DNA of 13,062 nucleotides from JBDNBY01 sp039767595. Lineage in GTDB: Bacteria; Pseudomonadota; Alphaproteobacteria; Rhodobacterales; Rhodobacteraceae. Made by a program: the position numbers and the translations under genes. The stretch is taken from contig JBDNBY010000023.1 of NCBI GenBank assembly GCA_039767595.1, positions 1 to 13,062 of the forward strand. Direction: 5' to 3'. Below the pieces are notes generated by a model that did no database searches, had not been told where the DNA came from, and saw nothing but the letters and a program-made list of their open reading frames with translations. Every line of letters begins with the position of its first letter. Positions within the stretch are counted from its first letter, which is position 1. Positions 1 to 5,793 of this stretch are shown in pieces.

Positions 1-845
1 GCGACGGCGTTGTGGGCCCTGCGACATTGGCGGCGATAAATGTCCAAGCGGAGGCGCGCCTCAAGTCGATCAACGTGGCTATGTAGCGGGAAAGGTGGCT
101 CAAAAAGCCCCTTGGCGCGCGGTATGTCGAAGTGAACATTCCAGATTACCACGCGCGCATTATCAACAACGGTCGGGTTGAGTTTGAAACCCGCGCAGTG
201 GTCGGCGCCGATAAGGACGATCAACGCAGCCCAGAGTTTTCCGATATGATTGAGCATATGGTGGTCAACCCGTCATGGAATGTTCCGTATTCAATTGCGG
301 TCAAAGAATATCTGCCCCAGCTGCAACAAGACCCCAATGCAGTTGGGCATCTGACCCTTTTGGATGATACTGGCGCGTTGGTGGATCGCACAAGCGTTGA
401 TTTCACAACGCTGGATGAAGGGAATTTTCCATTCCGATTGAAGCAATTCCCCTCTGAGGGCAACGCCTTGGGCAATGTGAAATTCATGTTCCCGAACCGC
501 TATAATATCTACTTGCATGATACGCCGGCGAAATCGCTTTTCTCCAAAGATATGCGGGCGCATTCCCACGGGTGTATTCGCTTGGCCGATCCGGCGGGCT
601 TTGCCCATGCTCTGTTGTCTGTTCAAAGTAGTGATCCAGAGGCGGTCTTTGCCAATGCTCTTGGGGGCACTGAGGAAAACTATATCAATTTAAAGGAACA
701 TGTGCCCGTGCATTTGATCTACCGCACGGCCGTGCCGCTGGATAACGGGCGCATTGGCTTTCGCACAGATATCTACGAGCGTGATGCACAAATTTGGCAG
801 GCTTTGGCCCAAGAAGGTGTGGCATTGAAAGTCGCGACGCGCTAA
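1..845 (+). pseudogene. L,D-transpeptidase (YkuD/YcbB type), 5' partial, interrupted by an in-frame TAG
   Basis: Frame 3 is open from the window edge and reads an end of a peptidoglycan-binding domain (DGVVGPATLAAIN), then VAM, a TAG at 84-86, then RERWLKKPLGARYVEVNIPDY and a complete YkuD catalytic domain. Homologues as I remember them read AMERERW here, so the TAG replaces a Glu codon (GAG to TAG). Counting from the GTG at 132, the catalytic region has H129 and the SHGCIR motif with nucleophile C148 (codon 573-575). Intact enzymes of this family are exported and make 3-3 cross-links in peptidoglycan. A product restarting after the TAG, for example at GTG 132, would lack the export signal and binding domain, and no good Shine-Dalgarno precedes it. 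The downstream part shows no other decay, so the lesion is recent, a sequencing error, or suppressed. The 5' end lies outside the window. Confidence 0.85.
84..86 (+). other. In-frame amber codon inside the L,D-transpeptidase gene
   Basis: The codons read GTG GCT ATG TAG CGG GAA AGG TGG. Recognisable protein sequence continues in the same frame on both sides, so this is a point nonsense change and not a frameshift. TAG is used as a normal stop by sciP in this window (4914-4916), so genome-wide recoding is unlikely. Confidence 0.85.
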
Positions 846-893
846 GCACGAGGCCAAGTTGTCCATTTCAATGCATCATGGCGGAGGGTGCCT

Positions 894-1961
894 TTGTACA
901 GTGTAAAAGAATTGGCGCAGGCGATTGGCGCGCAGGCCGTGGGCGATCTCGATGCGCGGGTCTCGCATGTGCGCGAGCCGCACGAGGCCCAGCGCGGTGA
1001 TTTGGCCCTTGCGATGAAGCCGGAGTTTGCCCAGCGCCTGAGTGAAGGATCTGCTGAGGTTGCCATGCTTTGGGACGGCGCCGATTGGCAATCCTTTGGG
1101 CTGAGGGCGGCGATTTTGTCTCCCCGTCCGCGGTATGTCTTATCGTCTGTCTCCAAAGCGTTTACGCCGGATTATATGCCGACGGGCGACGTGCATCCCT
1201 CTGCGGTAATTGATCCGAGTGCGCAGATCGGCGCGGGGGCCAGTATTGGCCCGTTTTGCGTGATCCAAGCGGGTGCTCGGATCGGGGCGCGGGCCAATAT
1301 CGAAAGCCATGTCACGGTGGGGGCGCAGGCCTGCCTTGGATCTGATGCGTTGATCCGCGAGGGCGCGCGCATCTGTGCGCGTGCGGTGATCGGGGACCGC
1401 GTGATCATTCAACCGGGTGCGGTGATCGGCTCGGATGGGTTTTCCTTTACGACCAAAGACCCTGCGACCGTCGAGGCCGCCCGCAAAACTGGAGTGCATT
1501 CGGGCGAGGATCAGGCTCAATCGTGGGACCGTATTTATTCGCTCGGCTCTGTGCAGATCGGCGATGATGTTGAGATCGGGGCCAATTGTACAATTGACCG
1601 TGGTACCATTCGCGACACAACTCTTGGCAATGGGGTCAAGCTCGATAACCTCGTGCATGTGGGGCATAATGTAATTGTGGGTGACGATACGCTATTGTGC
1701 GGCCAAGTTGGCATTGCCGGCTCAACAGTGATCGGGCGCAATGTGGTCTTGGGCGGTCAAGTGGGCGTGAATGATAACATCAAAATCGGTGATAATGTGA
1801 TTTGCGGCGGCGCGACCAAAATCCTCAGCAATATTCCATCTGGCAAAATGATGCTGGGCTATCCAGCCGTAGAGATGACCACCCATGTCGAAATGTACAA
1901 AGCGCTGCGCCGTTTACCGCGGTTTATGAAAAAAATTGCCGCAGCGCAGAAAGATCGCTAA
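894..1961 (+). CDS. lpxD: LpxD, UDP-3-O-(3-hydroxyacyl)glucosamine N-acyltransferase
   Basis: LpxD transfers a 3-hydroxyacyl chain from acyl carrier protein to the 2-amino group of UDP-3-O-acyl-glucosamine, the third step of lipid A synthesis, in the cytoplasm. The protein (355 aa, normal length) has the N-terminal uridine-binding domain (about residues 1-95), a long left-handed beta helix of hexapeptide repeats (about 100-315) and a C-terminal helical tail (EMYKALRRLPRFMKK). The catalytic His is in LVHVGHNVIVGD (H258), and GFSF lies at 182-185. Start: GGAGG at 883-887 is six bases from TTG 894. GTG 888 in the same frame (357 aa) directly abuts that GGAGG, so TTG is preferred. It lies 48 bases after the transpeptidase gene and 30 bases before the acyl carrier gene, probably as first gene of an lpxD-ACP-synthase operon. 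The usual partners fabZ and lpxA are not adjacent. Confidence 0.95.
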   Translation: MYSVKELAQAIGAQAVGDLDARVSHVREPHEAQRGDLALAMKPEFAQRLSEGSAEVAMLWDGADWQSFGLRAAILSPRPRYVLSSVSKAFTPDYMPTGDVHPSAVIDPSAQIGAGASIGPFCVIQAGARIGARANIESHVTVGAQACLGSDALIREGARICARAVIGDRVIIQPGAVIGSDGFSFTTKDPATVEAARKTGVHSGEDQAQSWDRIYSLGSVQIGDDVEIGANCTIDRGTIRDTTLGNGVKLDNLVHVGHNVIVGDDTLLCGQVGIAGSTVIGRNVVLGGQVGVNDNIKIGDNVICGGATKILSNIPSGKMMLGYPAVEMTTHVEMYKALRRLPRFMKKIAAAQKDR

Positions 1962-1991
1962 TATCGCAACTGGAACTCGAAGGAGAGACTC

Positions 1992-2255
1992 ATGTCTGAC
2001 GTTGCACAAAAAGTTATTGAAATCATCGCCGAGCAGGCCGTTTTGGAGCCTGCAGACGTGACCCCTGCCAATACATTGGCCGATTTGGGTATTGATAGTT
2101 TAGGCATTGTCGAAAGCATCTTTGCCATTGAAGAAAGCTTTGATATCCAAGTGCCGTTCAACGCCAATAACCCAAGCGAAAGCGACTTTGACATTTCATC
2201 GGTGCAAAGCATCATCGATGGGATTACGGCGCTTATTGCGGATCAACACGGGTGA
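1992..2255 (+). CDS. Discrete acyl carrier protein
   Basis: This 87-residue acidic protein carries growing acyl chains on a 4'-phosphopantetheine arm. The attachment motif LGIDSLGIVES places the modified serine at S36, and the four-helix length is typical. It differs from housekeeping AcpP, which has the more familiar DSLDTVE motif, and has an unusual insert-like segment QVPFNANNPSESDFDIS after helix II, so it is probably a specialised carrier. AAGGAG at 1980-1985 lies six bases from the ATG. Its stop overlaps the next start (GTGA at 2252-2255), so it is translationally coupled to the ketoacyl synthase. Its position behind lpxD suggests a dedicated acyl supply for lipid A or another envelope lipid, comparable in concept to rhizobial AcpXL, but it is not recognisably AcpXL. 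The identity as a carrier protein is sure; the pathway is inferred. Confidence 0.93.
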   Translation: MSDVAQKVIEIIAEQAVLEPADVTPANTLADLGIDSLGIVESIFAIEESFDIQVPFNANNPSESDFDISSVQSIIDGITALIADQHG

Positions 2256-3460
2256 AGCGTGTTGTCATCACAGGGGCGGGCACGATCAACCCCCTTGGCA
2301 ATGATGTGGATCACACGTTTGCCGCCATGCGCGAAGGGCGCTGCGGCATTGGTCCGCTCGAGTTTCGCGATGTCGAACGCCTGTCGATCCGGATCGGCGG
2401 ACAAGTGCGCGATTTTCCGGCCGACGGTCAGTTCAACCGCCAACAGCTGGTGCTTTATGATCGGTTCACGCAGTTCACCTTGCTGGCGGCGGATCAGGCG
2501 ATCACACAATCTGGCCTAAAGTTTCAAGGCGAGTTGGCCCTCAAATCCGGTGTCGTTCTCGGCACGGCTGGGGGCGGGGTGTCGACGTGGGACGATAACT
2601 ATCGTTCGGTCTATGAAGAGGGCAAAAACCGTGTGCACCCCTTTGTTGTGCCGCGCTTGATGAACAATGCCGCCGTAAGCCATGTGAGCATGGAATATAA
2701 CTTAAAAGGCCCAAGCTTCACCGTCTCGACTGCCTGTGCCTCGTCCAATCACGCGATTGCGCAGGCCTTTGAAATGGTGCGCTGCGGCATGGCGCCAGCG
2801 ATGATCACGGGCGGCTCTGAATCGATGCTGTGCTTTGGCGGGATCAAAGCATGGGAAGGGCTGCGCGTGATGTCCCGCGATGCCTGCCGTCCGTTTAGTG
2901 CCAATCGCAATGGCATGGTCCAAGGCGAAGGGGCCGCGATTTTCGTGCTCGAAGACTATGACCATGCCAAAGCACGCGGCGCCGATATTTTGGCGGAAGT
3001 TATCGGCTATGCCATGAGCTCGGATGCCGCAGATATCGTCATGCCTTCAAAACAAGGGGCCGCACGCGCCATCAAAGGCGCCTTGATCGATGCTAAGATT
3101 AATCCCGAAGATGTCTCTTATATCAATGCGCATGGTACAGGCACTGCCGCGAATGACAAAACGGAATGCGCCGCGGTGGCGGATGTGTTTGGCGGGCATG
3201 CTGATCGGCTCATGATCAGCTCGACCAAGTCCATGCATGGGCATTTGATTGGCGCCACGGGCGCGGTCGAGTTGCTGGCCTGTATCATGGCGCTGCGCGA
3301 GGGGATCGTCGCCCCGACCATTGGCTATGAAGAGCCAGATCCAGAATGCGCCTTGGACGTTGTGCCAAACGAGGCGCGCGAGGCGAAGGTGAACGTCGCG
3401 ATGTCCAATGCCTTTGCCTTCGGTGGGCTCAATGCCGTGCTTGCCTTGCGCAAAGTTTAA
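2252..3460 (+). CDS. Beta-ketoacyl-ACP synthase (KAS I/II, FabF-like)
   Basis: This 402-residue condensing enzyme of the thiolase fold elongates an acyl chain with malonyl-ACP. The catalytic triad is visible: C162 in STACASSNHA, H294 in NAHGTGTAANDKTE and H331 in KSMHGHLIGATGAVE, with K326 just before. A glycine-rich C-terminal NAFAFGGLNAV is also typical. All catalytic residues are present, so this is an active ketosynthase and not a chain-length-factor partner. It starts with GTG overlapping the TGA of the acyl carrier gene by four bases, with no separate Shine-Dalgarno, which implies coupled translation. Its TAA overlaps the convergent mnmA stop. The pairing with its own carrier protein behind lpxD suggests a dedicated elongation module rather than the housekeeping fabF, whose usual partner gene fabG is absent here. 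Confidence 0.93.
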   Translation: MKRVVITGAGTINPLGNDVDHTFAAMREGRCGIGPLEFRDVERLSIRIGGQVRDFPADGQFNRQQLVLYDRFTQFTLLAADQAITQSGLKFQGELALKSGVVLGTAGGGVSTWDDNYRSVYEEGKNRVHPFVVPRLMNNAAVSHVSMEYNLKGPSFTVSTACASSNHAIAQAFEMVRCGMAPAMITGGSESMLCFGGIKAWEGLRVMSRDACRPFSANRNGMVQGEGAAIFVLEDYDHAKARGADILAEVIGYAMSSDAADIVMPSKQGAARAIKGALIDAKINPEDVSYINAHGTGTAANDKTECAAVADVFGGHADRLMISSTKSMHGHLIGATGAVELLACIMALREGIVAPTIGYEEPDPECALDVVPNEAREAKVNVAMSNAFAFGGLNAVLALRKV

Positions 3461-4575
3461 CTTTTCGTGATCCATCCCCCGCCGAAAATGCGCCCCCCCT
3501 CGGGCGCATAAAAGACGCAGGCCTGACCAGGGGAAATCCCTTGCTCTGGGGCGATCAATTCAACGGTGGCTGTGGTCGCAGACGTCGGGCGCACAATCGC
3601 CTCGCGCGGCGGGCGCGTCGAGCGGAGCTTGACCGAGAGGGTCCATTCCGCGCGGCTTTCAAATGGCTCAGTGCCCAGCCAATTCACCTCGGAAATGGGC
3701 ACTTCACGTTTTGAGAGCATCTCTTTTGGGCCAACGATCACCTGCTTTTTATCAGTGTCGAGTTTGACCACATAGAGCGGATCAGCCAAGCCGCCAATGC
3801 CAAGACCGCGCCGTTGACCAATCGTATAATGGATCACCCCATCATGTTGACCCAAAACAGTGCCATTTGGATCAACGATCTCACCAGGCTCTGCGGCCTC
3901 GGGGCGCAATTTCTTAATCACCTCGGCATAATCGCCATTGGGCACAAAACAGATATCTTGGCTGTCGGGCTTATCCGCGACGACAAGGTTGTACTGCTTG
4001 GCCAGTTCGCGTGTTGCGTCCTTGGATGGTAGATGCCCAAGGGGGAATCGCAGGTAATCTAACTGCTCAGGTGTGGTCGTGAAGAGGAAATAGGATTGAT
4101 CTCGCGTGGCATCCGCCGCTTGATGCAGCTCGGCCCCAAGCGGGCCAAGTTTGCGCTGAATGTAATGCCCCGTGGCCATGCAATCGGCCTCTAGATCTTT
4201 GGCCGTTTGCAAAAGGTCTTGGAATTTGACCCGCTCATTACATCGAATACAGGGCACAGGTGTACTCCCTGCCAGATAGCTATCGGCGAATTCGTCGATC
4301 ACGGCATCTTTGAATAAGTTCTCATAATCAAGGACATAATGAGGAAAACCATGCTCATCGGCCACGCGGCGCGCATCGGCAATATCCACCCCCGCGCAAC
4401 AGGCCCCTTTTTTGGCCAGCGCCGCCCCATGATCATAGAGCTGCAAGGTCACGCCGATCACGTCATAGCCCTCTTGAACCAATTGGGCCGCCACCACGGA
4501 GCTATCGACCCCGCCGGACATCGCAACAACGACGCGGGTCTCTTGGGGGGCTTTGTCAAAACCGAGAGAGTTCAT
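3457..4575 (-). CDS. mnmA: MnmA, tRNA-specific 2-thiouridylase
   Basis: MnmA adenylates and thiolates U34 of tRNA-Glu, -Gln and -Lys, using persulfide sulfur relayed from a cysteine desulfurase. The 372-residue protein has the PP-loop SGGVDSS (residues 20-26), the first catalytic cysteine in PVPCIRCNERVKF (C112, with C109 nearby) and the second in KPDSQDICFV (C209), followed by beta-barrel domains ending in FGGGWI. The ATG at 4573-4575 has an AAAGGA upstream (4584-4589 on the opposite strand) at about eight bases. The gene is convergent with the ketoacyl synthase and their stop codons overlap by four bases (3457-3460), leaving no room for a terminator. It is divergent from sciP across 107 bases. 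All active-site residues are present. Confidence 0.97.
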   Translation of the reverse strand: MNSLGFDKAPQETRVVVAMSGGVDSSVVAAQLVQEGYDVIGVTLQLYDHGAALAKKGACCAGVDIADARRVADEHGFPHYVLDYENLFKDAVIDEFADSYLAGSTPVPCIRCNERVKFQDLLQTAKDLEADCMATGHYIQRKLGPLGAELHQAADATRDQSYFLFTTTPEQLDYLRFPLGHLPSKDATRELAKQYNLVVADKPDSQDICFVPNGDYAEVIKKLRPEAAEPGEIVDPNGTVLGQHDGVIHYTIGQRRGLGIGGLADPLYVVKLDTDKKQVIVGPKEMLSKREVPISEVNWLGTEPFESRAEWTLSVKLRSTRPPREAIVRPTSATTATVELIAPEQGISPGQACVFYAPEGGRIFGGGWITKS

Positions 4576-4682
4576 AGAGGCGATCCTTTGGGATTTGAAT
4601 AAAATGCAACGGGCTACCGTACGACCCCTTTAGCAGACAGTAATAGAATTGTGGAATACTTGTCGTCAAAGGGGGACACACA
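4576..4682. promoter_or_regulatory. Divergent intergenic region between mnmA and sciP
   Basis: These 107 bases must hold the promoters of mnmA (leftward) and sciP (rightward). For sciP, AAAGGGGG at 4668-4675 is a good Shine-Dalgarno seven bases from the ATG, and TAGAAT at 4644-4649 matches a -10 element at five of six positions, but no convincing -35 is seen. No TTAA half-site occurs here, so direct CtrA control of sciP through this region is not supported. Confidence 0.4.
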
Positions 4683-4916
4683 ATGAAGTTTTCCATACCT
4701 AATCAACACCGCTCTGTCATTCTAGGGGATGGAACGGTTTTTTCTATGTCTGACTTGCCCGCGCAGGACGTTGAGCGATGGGTTATCTCACGAAAAATCG
4801 CCGTTTTGCGGGGCATTCATCATGGCATTATATCGAAACCCGAGTCGATTGCACGCTATCGCCTGAGTGTAGAGGAACTGACATCTTGGTCAATCCAAAA
4901 CGAGAAACAACTATAG
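4683..4916 (+). CDS. sciP: SciP-like protein (DUF1153), small CtrA-antagonist regulator
   Basis: In Caulobacter, SciP is a small helix-turn-helix protein that binds DNA and CtrA and blocks CtrA-activated transcription in G1. This 77-residue protein shows the family pattern: DGTVFSMSDLP, then the conserved ERWVISRKIAVLRGI, then a second helix ending YRLSVEELTSW. Compared with family members as I recall them (about 90 residues), it lacks the C-terminal tail after the SW motif (roughly AVxxHGxxALxxTxxQxYR). The usual EEA in the GLIxxEEAxxRY segment is replaced by KPESIARY. The stop TAG is followed by AT-rich non-coding DNA with no sign of a shifted remnant. It directly precedes ctrA, 90 bases upstream, on the same strand. 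Family assignment is confident; function of this shortened form is inferred. Confidence 0.88.
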   Translation: MKFSIPNQHRSVILGDGTVFSMSDLPAQDVERWVISRKIAVLRGIHHGIISKPESIARYRLSVEELTSWSIQNEKQL

Positions 4917-4935
4917 ATTTATTTATTAAATAAAT
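4917..4935. repeat. Perfect 19-bp AT-only dyad after sciP
   Basis: Nine-base arms (ATTTATTTA and TAAATAAAT) flank one central T at 4926. It begins immediately after the sciP stop codon. With only A/T pairs and no following T-run it is a poor terminator. It may be an operator or an AT-rich upstream promoter element for ctrA. Confidence 0.6.
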
Positions 4936-4937
4936 AA

Positions 4938-4951
4938 CACCTTTTAAGGTG
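4938..4951. repeat. Short dyad CACCTT-TT-AAGGTG overlapping the CtrA box
   Basis: Six-base arms at 4938-4943 and 4946-4951 are separated by two bases. The dyad covers the first TTAA half-site (4944-4947) of the CtrA box, so any protein binding it would compete with or assist CtrA. The spacer is too short for a hairpin, so a DNA-level site is more likely. Confidence 0.45.
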
Positions 4952-4959
4952 GTATTAAC
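4944..4959 (+). promoter_or_regulatory. CtrA binding site upstream of ctrA (autoregulation)
   Basis: TTAA (4944-4947), seven bases, then TTAAC (4955-4959) is an exact match to the established CtrA consensus TTAA-N7-TTAAC. It lies 47 bases before the ctrA start codon, in the right place to act on a ctrA promoter. This is the only TTAA-N7-TTAAC in the window that I found by eye. Confidence 0.8.
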
Positions 4960-5006
4960 TAATTTGCCGTTACATCAGCATAAGCTGAGGTTTAAGGAGG
5001 GCTAAA

Positions 5007-5732
5007 ATGCGAATCTTGCTGATTGAAGACGATCCATCCACACGGAAAAGCCTAGAGTTTATGTTGGGACACGCCAATTTCAATGTCTATACCACTGAAA
5101 CCGGTGAAGAGGGGATCGAACTGTCAAAGCTTTATGATTATGATCTCATTTTATTGGACTTGCGCCTGCCGGATATGAGTGGTCATGATGTGTTGCGCAA
5201 AATTCGCCTATCGCGGATCGATACGCCGGCTTTGATTGTGTCTGGATACGATGACGCGGAAAACAAACTGCGCAGCTTTGGCCATGGGGCAGATGATTAC
5301 ATCACCAAGCCATTCCACCGCGAAGAATTGATCGCCCGCATCCATGCTGTCATCCGACGTTCAAAAGGCCATTCGCAATCCGTCATTAAGACGGGAAATA
5401 TCAATGTGAATTTGGATTCTAAAACTGTCGATGTGAATGGCTCGTCTGTTCATTTGACGGGAAAAGAGTATCAACTCTTCGAATTGCTTGCCTTGCGCAA
5501 AGGTACAACAATGACCAAGGAAATGTTCCTCAATCACCTTTACGGCGGTATGGATGAGCCGGAACTAAAGATCATCGATGTGTCCATTTGTAAGCTGCGT
5601 AAAAAACTGGCCGAGGCCAATGGTGGAGAAAGCTATATCGAAACCGTTTGGGGGCGCGGCTATGTCTTGCGCGATCCGGATCCACAGTCCATAGAGGACA
5701 AAAGCCAAACTGTTGTGCCTCTGACGGCGTAA
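5007..5732 (+). CDS. ctrA: CtrA, master cell-cycle response regulator
   Basis: CtrA is an OmpR-type response regulator phosphorylated through CckA-ChpT. It controls division, motility, gene transfer agent and DNA-repair genes in alphaproteobacteria. The 241-residue protein has a receiver domain with acidic pocket EDD (residues 7-9), phosphorylation site D51 in LILLDLRLPDMSG and K101 in DDYITKPFH. The linker RRSKGHSQSVIKTG leads to a winged-helix domain with nearly invariant CtrA sequence (HLTGKEYQLFELLALRKGTT, MTKEMFLNHLYGGMDEPELK, KLRKKL, ETVWGRGYVLRDP). AAGGAGG at 4994-5000 is six bases from the ATG. The C-terminus ends PLTA, not the di-alanine that marks Caulobacter CtrA for ClpXP. A GAATC (GANTC methylation site) occurs at 5011-5015 in the first codons. 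A CtrA box lies upstream, so autoregulation is likely. Confidence 0.97.
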   Translation: MRILLIEDDPSTRKSLEFMLGHANFNVYTTETGEEGIELSKLYDYDLILLDLRLPDMSGHDVLRKIRLSRIDTPALIVSGYDDAENKLRSFGHGADDYITKPFHREELIARIHAVIRRSKGHSQSVIKTGNINVNLDSKTVDVNGSSVHLTGKEYQLFELLALRKGTTMTKEMFLNHLYGGMDEPELKIIDVSICKLRKKLAEANGGESYIETVWGRGYVLRDPDPQSIEDKSQTVVPLTA

Positions 5733-5735
5733 AGT

Positions 5736-5783
5736 CGACCTCTTGCCTCAGATCAAAGGTCGCCCTATGTCAGGGAGACCTTT
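5736..5783 (+). promoter_or_regulatory. ligA leader: strong stem-loop with an alternative pairing
   Basis: The main hairpin has AAAGGTC (5755-5761) pairing with GACCTTT (5777-5783), then one G-A mismatch, then CCCT (5763-5766) pairing with AGGG (5772-5775), around a five-base loop. The ligA Shine-Dalgarno GGAGAGG begins at 5784, directly after the stem. A competing pairing is possible: CGACCT (5736-5741) with AGGTCG (5757-5762), which would break the main stem. No T-run follows, so it is not a normal terminator for ctrA. It could be a processing or stability element, or could tune ligA translation. Confidence 0.55.
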
Positions 5784-5793
5784 GGAGAGGAAC

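Noticed and set aside
1140..1667. 175-codon open frame antisense to lpxD
   Set aside because: Arginine- and proline-rich shadow of the hexapeptide repeats; it lies fully inside a well-supported gene.
5011..5015. GAATC (GANTC) methylation site at the ctrA start
   Set aside because: A CcrM-type site near ctrA recalls Caulobacter, but it is inside the coding region and GANTC is common by chance, so no regulatory claim is made.
5743..5793. Longer ligA reading frame from TTG 5743 or ATG 5767
   Set aside because: The extra residues match no LigA sequence and lie in the leader hairpin; ATG 5794 has the Shine-Dalgarno.
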